A stretch of 64,000 nucleotides of DNA, from positions 1 through 64,000 of the forward strand of contig CAZAQS010000003.1 of the NCBI GenBank assembly GCA_964486825.1, read 5' to 3'. The translations under genes and the position numbers were made by a program. Below, piece after piece: positions 55,242 to 63,455 of the stretch (positions are counted from its first letter, which is position 1; every line of letters begins with the position of its first letter). The stretch is from CAZAQS01 sp964486825 (GTDB lineage Bacteria > Chloroflexota > Anaerolineae > Anaerolineales > UBA4823). The notes beneath the pieces are model-generated. The model made no database searches. It was not told the DNA's origin and saw only the letters and a program-made list of their open reading frames with translations.

Positions 55242-56726
55242 ATGAGCCAGAGGCCCAGCCAGAGTAGCGTAAGCGGGCAGTGGGTGGAGCGGATATGGAC
55301 GGCAGCCGGCTCAGCCCTGTCTGCTCCCGGCCTGGCGAAGTGGGCCGGGAGAGCCTACCTGGTTGGGCTTTTCTTTTTGGGGATTGCCCATTGGGCCTAT
55401 TTCCTCAATTACGGGCGGATCAGCTTCGATATGCACGACTGGGTCCAGGAAGGCTGGCGCTATACCTTTTTGCAGCAGGCGGTCCTGGCCCGGCAACTGC
55501 CCCTGCACGTTTCCACGCCCTTCACCAGCATCGAGCGCTTCATCGCCCGCCCGGACACGGTGCTTTCACCCCAGGTGCTGCTCTTGGGCCGCCTGGAGTT
55601 GGGGGAGTTCGTGCTGGCAAACACGCTGCTGTTGTACGGGGCGGGTTTTGTGGGGCTGCTCCTATTGAAGAAGCGCTACGGCCTGTCGCTTTTGCCGTTC
55701 ACGGTGCTGTTCGCGTTGTTCAATTTCAACGGGCATATCACGGCTCATTTGGCGGTGGGCCACTCGATGTACGTGGGTTATTTCCTGCTGCCCTTCTTCG
55801 CCTACCTGGTGTTGAAGCTGTTGGAGGAGGGGCAGGCGGGCTGGGGCTGGGTGACCCAGATGGCGGTGACCCTGTTCGTCCTGTTTCTGCAAGGGGCGTT
55901 CCACCAGTTCCTTTGGTGCCTGATGTTCCTGGCATTGCTGGCGGCTTTCCGCCCGGCTTACGCCGCCCCGCTGCTGAAGGGGATGCTCTTCGGCCTGCTG
56001 CTGAGCCTGCCGCGCATCCTGCCACCGGCCCTGGAATACGCCAGCCAGGGGATGGCTTTCATCTCCGGCTTCCCGACGGTGGCGGACCTGTTGGCAGGCC
56101 TGGTGGTGCTGAAGCATCCCGTGCAGGCCATGAGCGATCCGGCCAGCCCAATAGGTTGGTGGGAGATCGACCATTACGTGGGCGTGGTGGGATTTGGCTT
56201 CCTTCTGTACTTTGGGCTGTATCTGACCTGGAAGGTGGGGGGCGAGCAGCGGGCGGTGCTAGGCCCGAGCGCGGCGCTGGCGCTGCTCTCGGTGGGGCAT
56301 ATCTATTCCCTGATCAACCGGCTGCCGCTGCCGCTGGCAGATTCCGAGCGGGTGAGCTCACGCTTCCTGATCTTGCCGCTGGTGTTCCTGATCGTGCTGG
56401 GCGCGATTCGCTTCAACTCCACCTTGCGGGAGCGGGGGAACACGGGCGGGGCGTGGACCTTGCTCAGCCTGGGCGGGCTGGCTCTCATGACCCACGATTT
56501 GCTACAGCACTCCAGGCTGTGGCGCTTCACCAATATGTACCAGCTTTTCCCGAACACGCCGGTGCAGATGCTGGTCGAGCTGGTGCAGCGCGACGACCCG
56601 CTGTATTTCCTGGCCTTGAGCGGGGGGGCCGGGGTAGCCACGCTGGCGCTGGTCTACCTGCTGGTTAAGTTGCGCCAGGAAAACGCCCCCCTGCGGACAC
56701 AGGAGCAAGTCCAACGGCGGGCCTGA
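55242..56726 (+). CDS. Polytopic membrane protein, unknown function
   Basis: 494 residues with about eleven hydrophobic segments from residue 30 to 480. An early loop contains N-Y-G-R-I-S-F-D-M-H-D-W, with acidic residues where GT-C transferases keep theirs, so a glycosyltransferase-like role is possible but weakly supported. It starts 10 bases after the M42 gene. The opposite and +1 frames are also open for over 400 codons, a GC-rich coding artefact. Confidence 0.7.
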   Translation: MSQRPSQSSVSGQWVERIWTAAGSALSAPGLAKWAGRAYLVGLFFLGIAHWAYFLNYGRISFDMHDWVQEGWRYTFLQQAVLARQLPLHVSTPFTSIERFIARPDTVLSPQVLLLGRLELGEFVLANTLLLYGAGFVGLLLLKKRYGLSLLPFTVLFALFNFNGHITAHLAVGHSMYVGYFLLPFFAYLVLKLLEEGQAGWGWVTQMAVTLFVLFLQGAFHQFLWCLMFLALLAAFRPAYAAPLLKGMLFGLLLSLPRILPPALEYASQGMAFISGFPTVADLLAGLVVLKHPVQAMSDPASPIGWWEIDHYVGVVGFGFLLYFGLYLTWKVGGEQRAVLGPSAALALLSVGHIYSLINRLPLPLADSERVSSRFLILPLVFLIVLGAIRFNSTLRERGNTGGAWTLLSLGGLALMTHDLLQHSRLWRFTNMYQLFPNTPVQMLVELVQRDDPLYFLALSGGAGVATLALVYLLVKLRQENAPLRTQEQVQRRA

Positions 56727-56758
56727 TGTGACCCTACGGGGAGAAAGGAAGGTAAGCC

Positions 56759-57760
56759 ATGTTGCTAGACGCCAGTCTGCCACCTGTAGGACTGCAAGAG
56801 ATCCCGGCTACCGCTCGGGCTGCGGAGGAGATGGGGTTCGAGGCGCTTTGGTCGGCGGAGACACTGCACGATCCCTTCCTGGCGGCCGCACTTGTGGGGG
56901 AGCATAGCCGCCGGATGAAGTTCGGGACAGCCGTGGCGATCGCTTTCGCCCGCAGCCCGGCTACGCTGGCGTACACGGCCTGGGACCTGGCCAGCGCCTG
57001 GCAGGGGCGCTTCATCCTGGGCCTGGGCACGCAGGTGAAGGCGCACGTTCAGCGGCGCTTTGGGATGCCGTGGCCAGACTCGCCGGTGAGCAAGCTGCGC
57101 GAGCAGATCGAGGCTCTGCGGGCTTTCTGGGGAGCGTGGCAGGATGGGACTCCGCTCAACTTCCGGGGCGAGTATTATAAACTGACGCTGATGACGCCTT
57201 TCTTCAACCCGGGACCGATCGCCCACCCGGAGATCCCGATCTATATCGCGGGGGTCAACCGGGGGTTAGCGCGGCTGGCAGGCGAGGCGACGGATGGCTT
57301 CCACGTGCACCCCTTCCACACGGCCAGGTACCTGGGGGAGGTGTTGCTGCCGGCGATCGTGGAGGGGGCCGCCCGGGCCGGGCGCGAGCGGGCCGATTTG
57401 AAGGTTTCGGCGACGGTCTTCGTGGCCACGGACGAGATGGAGCGAGAGTTCATCCGCCAGCAGATCGCTTTCTACGCTTCGACGCCTTCCTACCGCCCGG
57501 TGATGGAGCTACACGGCTGGGAGGAGCAGGCTGCCCGGCTGTCCGAGCTGGCTGTGCGGGGAGCGTGGGGCGAGATGGCCGGGCTGGTGAGCGACGAGAT
57601 GCTGGGGGCGTTCAGCGTGGTGGGAGAGGCGGCCGGTCTGGGGGAGGCGCTGCGAGAGCGGTATGGCGGGCGCCTGGATCGCCTGGCCCTGTACATCCCC
57701 TTCCTGCCGGGACAGCGGGACAGCTTCTGGAAAGGCTTGATTTCCGAATTATCCACCTGA
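56759..57760 (+). CDS. LLM-class F420-dependent oxidoreductase (TIGR03617-like)
   Basis: 333 residues with the luciferase-like (beta/alpha)8 barrel: E-E-M-G-F-E-A-L-W-S-A-E early, G-T-A-V-A-I-A-F-A-R-S-P in the cofactor region, L-G-L-G-T-Q-V-K-A-H and I-Y-I-A-G-V-N. These signatures are those I recall for the F420-dependent TIGR03617 group rather than FMN luciferases. Substrate unknown. GGAAGG precedes the ATG. Confidence 0.85.
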   Translation: MLLDASLPPVGLQEIPATARAAEEMGFEALWSAETLHDPFLAAALVGEHSRRMKFGTAVAIAFARSPATLAYTAWDLASAWQGRFILGLGTQVKAHVQRRFGMPWPDSPVSKLREQIEALRAFWGAWQDGTPLNFRGEYYKLTLMTPFFNPGPIAHPEIPIYIAGVNRGLARLAGEATDGFHVHPFHTARYLGEVLLPAIVEGAARAGRERADLKVSATVFVATDEMEREFIRQQIAFYASTPSYRPVMELHGWEEQAARLSELAVRGAWGEMAGLVSDEMLGAFSVVGEAAGLGEALRERYGGRLDRLALYIPFLPGQRDSFWKGLISELST

Positions 57761-57808
57761 GCAGAGTGGTGTAGAATAGGGAGGGGGACTGGCAGGAGGT
57801 GCAAGCCG

Positions 57809-58477
57809 ATGGGAAGGCAAATATCTTGCGAGAACGAGCGGTGGCGGATGGTGAGGGAACAGCTCATTGACCGGGATATCCGCGACCAGCGCGTGCTGGA
57901 GGCCATGGGGGCTGTGCCACGCGAGCTGTTCACGCCGCCCGAATACCGGTCGATGGCCTACGCCGACGGCCCGCTGCCGATCGGTGAAGGGCAGACCATT
58001 TCGCAGCCGTATATCGTGGCCTTTATGACGGAGCTGTTGAAGCTGACGGGCGACGAAAATATACTGGAAGTCGGGACCGGCTCCGGCTACCAGGCGGCCG
58101 TGCTGGCCTACCTGGCGCGCAAGGTGCATAGCGTGGAGCGCCACGAGCCGCTGGCGGAGCAGGCCGCGCAGGTTCTGCGCAGGCTGGGCCTGCTGAACGT
58201 GTCCATCCATATCGGGGATGGCTCCCTGGGCTGGCCCCCGGACAGCCCCTACCAGGGGATCGTGGTTACGGCGGCCGCCCCACACGCCCCGCAGCCGCTG
58301 CTGGACCAGCTCGCGGACGGGGGCAGGCTGGTGGTTCCGGTGGGGAGCGCCTCGGGCCAGTACCTGGAGGTGTGGCAGCGGGAGGGGAGCGATTACAGCC
58401 ACGAGGCGCTGGCGCCGGTGGCTTTCGTGCCACTGCGCGGGCAGTACGGCTGGCCGGAAGATAGCTGGGAAATCTGA
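57809..58477 (+). CDS. pcm: Protein-L-isoaspartate O-methyltransferase
   Basis: 222 residues. It methylates L-isoaspartyl residues in damaged proteins using SAM. The SAM site is L-E-V-G-T-G-S-G-Y-Q-A-A (about 83-94); the substrate loop G-Q-T-I-S-Q-P-Y (about 60-67) and the C-terminal L-V-V-P-V-G are family hallmarks. AGGAGG lies 10 bases before the ATG. Confidence 0.95.
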   Translation: MGRQISCENERWRMVREQLIDRDIRDQRVLEAMGAVPRELFTPPEYRSMAYADGPLPIGEGQTISQPYIVAFMTELLKLTGDENILEVGTGSGYQAAVLAYLARKVHSVERHEPLAEQAAQVLRRLGLLNVSIHIGDGSLGWPPDSPYQGIVVTAAAPHAPQPLLDQLADGGRLVVPVGSASGQYLEVWQREGSDYSHEALAPVAFVPLRGQYGWPEDSWEI

Positions 58478-58500
58478 GCCGCCGGTAGCGCTGGAAATCA

Positions 58501-58550
58501 AAATGGGCCGGCCTGTATGCATGCGCGTACAGGCCGGCCCATTTGCTTTT
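58501..58550. terminator. Bidirectional terminator between pcm and rnj
   Basis: A perfect 17-bp inverted repeat (58501-58517 with 58528-58544) with a 10-base loop. The plus strand continues TTTGCTTTT, and the minus strand TTTGATTT, so it can end both convergent genes. Confidence 0.85.
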
Positions 58551-58562
58551 AAAGCGATGAGA

Positions 58563-60245
58563 TCAAGATCGGCTGAGAGTGATGAAGATGGTGGGGCGGC
58601 GCTTGGTCTCGTTGTACAGGAAGGTCTTGAGCATTTGCTGCAGGTCGTCCTGGACGTTGCCGTTGCCGCGGCTGACGGCTTCGGTGATCTTCTGGCGGGC
58701 GGCCCCGAGCAGGCGGTCGGCGTCCTGGGTATGGACGAAGCCACGCGTCAGGACTTCGGGCTCGTCCCGTAGGCGCCCGGTTTGCTTGTCGATCAGCAGG
58801 TTGACGAGGACGATGCCGTCGCGGGCCAGGACTTCGCGCTCGCGCACGACGCTGGGGACGACGTCACCCACGCCGGAGCCGTCCACGAAGATATAGCCGC
58901 CGGGGATGCGCTCGCCGAGGCTCAGCTCGCCGTTTTGAAATTCCAGCACCTGCCCGTTTTCGACCACGGCAATGTTCTCGGCAGGCACGCCGACCTCGCG
59001 GGCCAGGGTCTCGTGCTGGCGCAGGTGGCGCAGCTCGCCGTGGATCGGGATGAGGTACTTGGGCTTGACCAGGTGCAGGAGCAGCTTGATCTCCTCCTGG
59101 CTGGCGTGCCCGGAGACGTGTACGGGCGCGATGGGGGTGTAGATGACATTGGCGCCGCGCCGGAAGAGGCGGTTGATGGTACGGTGGACGCTTTCCTCGT
59201 TGCCCGGGATGGGGTGGGAGGAGAGCACGACGGTGTCGCCGGGGAGGATGTCGAACTGGCGGTTGGTGCCGGTGGAGAGCCTGCCCATGATGGAGGTGGG
59301 CTCACCCTGGGAGCCGGTGCCCATGATGACGACTTCGTGAGGGGGCAACTTGAGGGCCTGGTCGATGTTGATGAGCATATCATCGGGCAGGTTGAGGTAG
59401 CCCAGGCGGCGGGCCATCTTGGCGTTTTCGACCATGGTCGTGCCGACAAAGGCCATCTGGCGGCCGTGACGCTCGGCGGCGTTGGCGACCTGCTGCATGC
59501 GCGAGATGAGCGACGCGAAGCTGGCGATGATGATCCGGCCGCGGGCCTCCTTGAAGACCTGGTCGAAGGCCGGGTCGATGACGCGCTCGGAGGGGGTCCA
59601 GCCGGGCTTGTCGGAGTTAGTGGAGTCGGCCAGCAGGGCCAGGACGTCGGGGGCGTCGAGGTTCAGTTCGGTGAGGAGGGCCAGGACGCCGCGGGCGGCA
59701 AACTCGGCCAGCTTGGCGTAGTCGGTGGGCCAGTTATCGACCGGGGTGTGGTCGAACTTATAATCGCCGGTGTGGACGACCAGGCCGGCGGGGGTGGTGA
59801 TGCCGAGGCCGACGCCATCCGGGATGGAGTGGCAAACGTGGAAGAACTCGACCTGGAAGGGGCCGATCTTCTGCATGTCGCCAGCCTGAACGGTATTCAG
59901 GCTGGCCTTCTGGAGCAGGCCCTTGCGGCTGAGCTTGACCTCCAGTAGGCCGCGGGTCAGCGGCGTGGCATAGATGGGCACGTTGATCTCTTCCAGGAGG
60001 TGGGCGATGGCACCGGTGTGGTCCTCGTGGCCGTGGGTGATGACGATGCCGCGTACCAGGTGGCGGTTTTCTAAAAGGTAATTGAAGTCGGGGATGATGT
60101 AATCGATCCCGAGCATATCGTTTTCGGGGAACATGATGCCGCTGTCGACGACGAGTATATTCTCGCCGTACTGGTAGAGCATCATATTCTTGCCTACTTC
60201 TCCCAGCCCTCCGAGAGGGATGATGCGGAGTTTTTTATCTGACAT
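58563..60245 (-). CDS. rnj: Ribonuclease J
   Basis: A 560-residue metallo-beta-lactamase/beta-CASP nuclease with 5'-exo and endonuclease activity on RNA. The metal site is H71-G-H73-E-D75-H76; D-S-T-N-S and the C-terminal H-V-S-G-H-A-S-Q-E are typical beta-CASP motifs. Length fits RNase J. AAGGAAG precedes the ATG. The 340-base region upstream holds a separate promoter and terminator, which may be an attenuator for this gene. Confidence 0.96.
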   Translation of the reverse strand: MSDKKLRIIPLGGLGEVGKNMMLYQYGENILVVDSGIMFPENDMLGIDYIIPDFNYLLENRHLVRGIVITHGHEDHTGAIAHLLEEINVPIYATPLTRGLLEVKLSRKGLLQKASLNTVQAGDMQKIGPFQVEFFHVCHSIPDGVGLGITTPAGLVVHTGDYKFDHTPVDNWPTDYAKLAEFAARGVLALLTELNLDAPDVLALLADSTNSDKPGWTPSERVIDPAFDQVFKEARGRIIIASFASLISRMQQVANAAERHGRQMAFVGTTMVENAKMARRLGYLNLPDDMLINIDQALKLPPHEVVIMGTGSQGEPTSIMGRLSTGTNRQFDILPGDTVVLSSHPIPGNEESVHRTINRLFRRGANVIYTPIAPVHVSGHASQEEIKLLLHLVKPKYLIPIHGELRHLRQHETLAREVGVPAENIAVVENGQVLEFQNGELSLGERIPGGYIFVDGSGVGDVVPSVVREREVLARDGIVLVNLLIDKQTGRLRDEPEVLTRGFVHTQDADRLLGAARQKITEAVSRGNGNVQDDLQQMLKTFLYNETKRRPTIFITLSRS

Positions 60246-60387
60246 TTGTTACTTCCTTACAGCCGGGGAGGCGGGCTCGAGGAGACCTGGAGCCGCCTGA
60301 CCTGGCTTGATCTAAGATTTAATTTTGGGCTCCTGGGAAAAAAACCGGAGAGCCAATGATTGCAGCGAGGGGTACGAATTATTGAAT

Positions 60388-60526
60388 AAAAAAAGCCCCC
60401 GTCGTCGAGACACCGGCCGGGGCTTGCCACTTCACCTGGATACCTGCGAAAAAGCATTGGACGAGCACAGACTTCAGTAAAACAAGCGCTGCCGGGATAC
60501 CGGCCGGTTCAAATTCCGTTACAACT
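60388..60526 (-). ncRNA. Putative small RNA or rnj leader
   Basis: A consensus minus-strand promoter is followed, about 135 bases on, by an intrinsic terminator (AAGCCCC 60393-60399 with GGGGCTT 60419-60425, then seven T on the minus strand). The interval has repeated CCGGCCGG-type segments able to pair with one another. A 60-codon frame covers it, but its ATG lies inside the -35 region, so it would not be on this transcript. It may be a free RNA or an attenuated leader of rnj. No Rfam family is recognised. Confidence 0.5.
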
Positions 60527-60532
60527 TCAAGG

Positions 60533-60561
60533 ATTGTAGCACGAAAAGGACCGGATGTCAA
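60533..60561 (-). promoter_or_regulatory. Consensus promoter of the putative small RNA
   Basis: On the minus strand TTGACA (60561-60556), exactly 17 bases, then TACAAT (60538-60533). This is the best sigma-70-type match seen in the window. Confidence 0.75.
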
Positions 60562-60588
60562 AAGAATTACGCTTTTACTGGAAGTGGA

Positions 60589-60984
60589 TTACTCACCAGA
60601 TCTACAGGTATCAACCAGTCGTTTTAATATCTTGCCGTTTACAGGTTTTGTTATATACCCAATAACGTTCAAATGGGAAGAACGTAAATAGTCCTTTTCA
60701 AGTTTTGCAGCAACCATTAAGGCAATAGAAGCTGGCGATAACCTTTTCTCGCTGCGGATGAGGGCAATGGCGTTCTCAATGTCCATTCCGTTCATGAAAG
60801 CGTTTATCAGGATCAGCGATGGGATGGGATACTGTTGGCAGGCGCCAACCAGCTCATCTACGGATGAAAAGTAATGGCTGATATTTTCCAATCCATATTT
60901 TTCTAGCTCATGTGACAGCAAGAGCCGGTCATCTTCATCATCCTCGACAATAAATATCGTAGGTGTATTGCTCAGCTCGCTCAT
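60589..60984 (-). CDS. Receiver-domain protein lacking the phospho-acceptor Asp
   Basis: 131 residues forming a lone CheY-like receiver. The acidic pair Asp15-Asp16 (V-E-D-D-E-D-D) and the conserved Lys113 (I-T-K-P) are present, but the phosphorylation site is Asn61 in L-I-L-I-N-A-F-M-N-G-M-D, and the usual Ser/Thr is replaced by Ala92. It therefore cannot be phosphorylated conventionally and is probably a pseudo-receiver acting by protein contact. No output domain or kinase is adjacent. Confidence 0.82.
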   Translation of the reverse strand: MSELSNTPTIFIVEDDEDDRLLLSHELEKYGLENISHYFSSVDELVGACQQYPIPSLILINAFMNGMDIENAIALIRSEKRLSPASIALMVAAKLEKDYLRSSHLNVIGYITKPVNGKILKRLVDTCRSGE

Positions 60985-61282
60985 TCAGTTCCCCTCGGTG
61001 CAAATAGAAACAACTGGCTTTAACAGAAGCGTACCTTAGGAGCGGCATGCACTTTCTCCGGGAGGATGGCCATCGGTAGGCTGCTGTTATGGTGATATAA
61101 ATAAAATATACCAAAATTTAAAAAAAGTAAAGGAGAATTGTTACAAATAGTACGAATTTCCTACCTGTCTTGGGCCTGAACGAGACGAGGGGTTCCTTGT
61201 CAAACTCCTTCCCGGCATTGCCCCAGTCCAAACGTTCTATCCAGCCTCTAAAAACACCCACCTCTTCGCCCTGACTCTCGTT
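60985..61282. other. Intergenic region, nothing further recognised
   Basis: About 300 bases between the receiver gene and the groEL terminator. It contains an AT-rich stretch at 61088-61150, which may hold the receiver promoter. No open frame, RNA or repeat was supported. Confidence 0.5.
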
Positions 61283-61310
61283 AAAAAAAAGCCCAGGCTT
61301 TCGCCTGGGC
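61283..61310 (-). terminator. Terminator of groESL
   Basis: GCCCAGGC (61291-61298), TTTC, GCCTGGGC (61303-61310), with eight T following on the minus strand (61290-61283). It lies 18 bases past the groEL stop. Confidence 0.9.
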
Positions 61311-61328
61311 CGTAATGTGCTTTGGATT

Positions 61329-62969
61329 TTAGTAATCCATTCCGCCGCCCGGGGGCATCGGCATGGGTTTTTCCTTTTCGGGGATATCGGTGATCAAGGC
61401 TTCGGTGGTCAGGATCATGGCGGCGATGGAGGCTGCGTTCTCGAGCGCTCCACGCGTCACCTTGGCGGGGTCGATCACGCCGCCCTTGACCATGTCGATG
61501 TACTCCTCGCTCAACACGTCGAAGCCAACGTTGATATTGCCCTGTTCCTGCTGCTGGCGGCGGACGTTCTGCAGGATGACGGAGCCGTCCTGCCCGGCGT
61601 TCTCGGCGATCTTGCGCAGGGGAACTTCCAGGGCCTTGCGCACGATATTCACGCCGATCTGCGCGTCCTCGGTATCCATCTTAAGGCCGTCCAGGGCGCT
61701 CATGGCATTGATGAGGGCCACACCGCCTCCTGGCACGATCCCGTCTTCGACGGCGGCGCGCGTAGCGGAGAGGGCATCTTCGACGCGGTGTTTCTTCTCT
61801 TTCAGCTCGGTCTCGGTAGCCGCGCCCACCCGGATGATGGCGACGCCGCCGGACAGCTTGGCCAGGCGCTCTTGCAGCTTCTCGCGGTCGTAATCGCTGG
61901 TACTCTTTTCGATCTCGACCCGGATCTGGTCGATGCGGCCCTTGATGCCGCTCGATTCGCCCTTGCCGCCGATCACGGTCGTGTCATCTTTGGTGACGAC
62001 GATTTTCTCGGCCCGGCCCAGGTCGGAGACGGTGGTGCTTTCCAGCTTGCGGCCGGTCTCTTCGGAGATCAGGTTGCCGCCGGTCAACACGGCGATGTCC
62101 TGCATCATGGCCTTGCGGCGGTCACCAAAGCCGGGCGCCTTGATGGCGACTACGTTCAGCATACCGCGCAGCTTGTTTAGCACCAGGGTAGCCAGGGCTT
62201 CGCCGTCGACGTCCTCGGCGATGATGACCAGCTCGCGCTTGCCGATCTGGACCAGCTTCTCGAGCAGCGGCACGATATCGGAAGCCGCCGAGACCTTCTT
62301 GTCATAGATCAGGACATAGGGCTCATCGATGCTGGCTTCCATATGCTCGGGATCGCTGATGAAATAGGGCGAGATATAGCCGCGGTCGAACTGCATACCT
62401 TCGACGTACTCAGTCTCGAATTCCAGGCCCTTGGACTCTTCCACAGTGATCACGCCGTCTTTACCGACTTTGTCCATCACGTCTGCGATCAGCTCGCCGA
62501 TGGTGCGGTCCTGGGCAGAAATGGAGGCTACGTTTGCAATTTCTTCTTTGGTGGTGACTTCAATGGCCTGTTCGCTGATCTTTTCAGCGATGGCCCGGGT
62601 GGCTGCTTCAACGCCCCGCTTGATCAGCATGGGGTTGGCGCCGGCAGCCAGGTTCTTCATACCATCGGTTACGATGGAGTGCGCCAGAGCGGTTGAGGTG
62701 GTGGTGCCGTCTCCGGCAATATCATTGGTTTTAGTCGCAGCTTCTTCGAGCAGCTGGGCGCCCATATTCTCGAAGGGGTCTTCCAGCTCGATCTCTTTTG
62801 CTACGGTTACGCCATCGTGGGTGATGGTGGGGGAGCCAAATTTGCGGTCCAGGGCTACGTTGCGGCCCTTCGGCCCAAGCGTCGTCACGACCGCGGTCGC
62901 CAGTACATCCATACCCCGCTGCAGGCTGCGGCGTGCTTCTTCTGCAAAAACTAATTGTTTAGCTGCCAT
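61329..62969 (-). CDS. groEL: Chaperonin GroEL (60 kDa)
   Basis: A 546-residue group I chaperonin subunit that forms the double heptameric folding chamber. Motifs include T-L-G-P-K-G-R-N-V near residue 30, D-G-T-T-T near residue 87 (ATP site), A-P-G-F-G-D-R-R-K and V-P-G-G-G-V-A-L. The flexible C-terminus ends M-P-P-G-G-G-M-D-Y, a short form of the Gly-Met tail. It is the second gene of the CIRCE-controlled operon, 34 bases after groES. Confidence 0.98.
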   Translation of the reverse strand: MAAKQLVFAEEARRSLQRGMDVLATAVVTTLGPKGRNVALDRKFGSPTITHDGVTVAKEIELEDPFENMGAQLLEEAATKTNDIAGDGTTTSTALAHSIVTDGMKNLAAGANPMLIKRGVEAATRAIAEKISEQAIEVTTKEEIANVASISAQDRTIGELIADVMDKVGKDGVITVEESKGLEFETEYVEGMQFDRGYISPYFISDPEHMEASIDEPYVLIYDKKVSAASDIVPLLEKLVQIGKRELVIIAEDVDGEALATLVLNKLRGMLNVVAIKAPGFGDRRKAMMQDIAVLTGGNLISEETGRKLESTTVSDLGRAEKIVVTKDDTTVIGGKGESSGIKGRIDQIRVEIEKSTSDYDREKLQERLAKLSGGVAIIRVGAATETELKEKKHRVEDALSATRAAVEDGIVPGGGVALINAMSALDGLKMDTEDAQIGVNIVRKALEVPLRKIAENAGQDGSVILQNVRRQQQEQGNINVGFDVLSEEYIDMVKGGVIDPAKVTRGALENAASIAAMILTTEALITDIPEKEKPMPMPPGGGMDY

Positions 62970-63003
62970 AGAACTTTACTCCTTCACGAATAGTTGTGTG
63001 ATT

Positions 63004-63297
63004 TTAGACTACGATTGCGAGCAGATCGTTTTCACGCAGGATGAGCAGTTTCTTCCCATCCACTTTGATCTCGGTGCCCGAATACTTGGCGAACAGAACG
63101 ACGTCGCCTTCCGAGACATCCATCGGGATACGCTTGCCGTCTTCGTCGCGGTCGCCCGGGCCTACCGAGAGGACTTTACCCTTTTGGGGTTTTTCCTTGG
63201 CGGTTTCGGGGAGCACGATACCGCTGGGGGTAACATCTTCTTGCTCGATCGGTTCGACCACCACACGGTTTCCTAGGGGTTTGAGAGACATAGACAT
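63004..63297 (-). CDS. groES: Co-chaperonin GroES (10 kDa)
   Basis: 97 residues that cap the GroEL ring. The N-terminal [11 protein letters not shown], the mobile-loop segment near G-I-V-L-P, and [11 protein letters not shown] are family signatures. Start 63297 is chosen because GGAGG is 5 bases upstream; the next Met (63291) is 11 away. A longer open frame to 63336 includes no ribosome site. Confidence 0.97.
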   Translation of the reverse strand: MSMSLKPLGNRVVVEPIEQEDVTPSGIVLPETAKEKPQKGKVLSVGPGDRDEDGKRIPMDVSEGDVVLFAKYSGTEIKVDGKKLLILRENDLLAIVV

Positions 63298-63345
63298 ACT
63301 TACCTCCTGACACGATTTGGGGTTGCTAGAGTACATGCTTACAAG

Positions 63346-63372
63346 TTAGCACTCTAATGCCGTGAGTGCTAA
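63346..63372. promoter_or_regulatory. CIRCE operator
   Basis: A perfect CIRCE element: TTAGCACTC, 9 bases, GAGTGCTAA. Flanking bases extend the symmetry to AAG/CTT. It is the binding site of the heat-shock repressor HrcA (not in this window) and overlaps the start of the groESL message. Confidence 0.96.
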
Positions 63373-63384
63373 CTTGCGGCCCTA

Positions 63385-63413
63385 ATCATACTCAGATTTC
63401 TGTCAAGAGTCAA
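63385..63413 (-). promoter_or_regulatory. groESL promoter
   Basis: On the minus strand TTGACT (63413-63408), a 17-base spacer, and TATGAT (63390-63385). Predicted start about 63378, so the CIRCE lies just inside the transcript. Confidence 0.7.
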
Positions 63414-63455
63414 GAGGGATTGGTAATGTTTCTTACAAATCTCTGATATTTTCCA

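Noticed and set aside
55280..56668. A 462-codon ORF in another plus frame
   Set aside because: Overprints the polytopic membrane protein; Gly/Ala/Arg/Pro-rich translation typical of a shifted GC-rich frame.
58782..59948. A 388-codon plus-strand ORF
   Set aside because: It is the antisense shadow of RNase J; the translation is a Gly/Asp/Val-rich repeat-like artefact.
60379..60561. A 60-codon minus-strand ORF in the putative small RNA
   Set aside because: Its ATG is within the -35 to spacer region of the promoter, so it is not on that transcript, and no ribosome site is present.
61317..62180. A 287-codon plus-strand ORF
   Set aside because: Antisense shadow of groEL, whose motifs and codon use are unambiguous.
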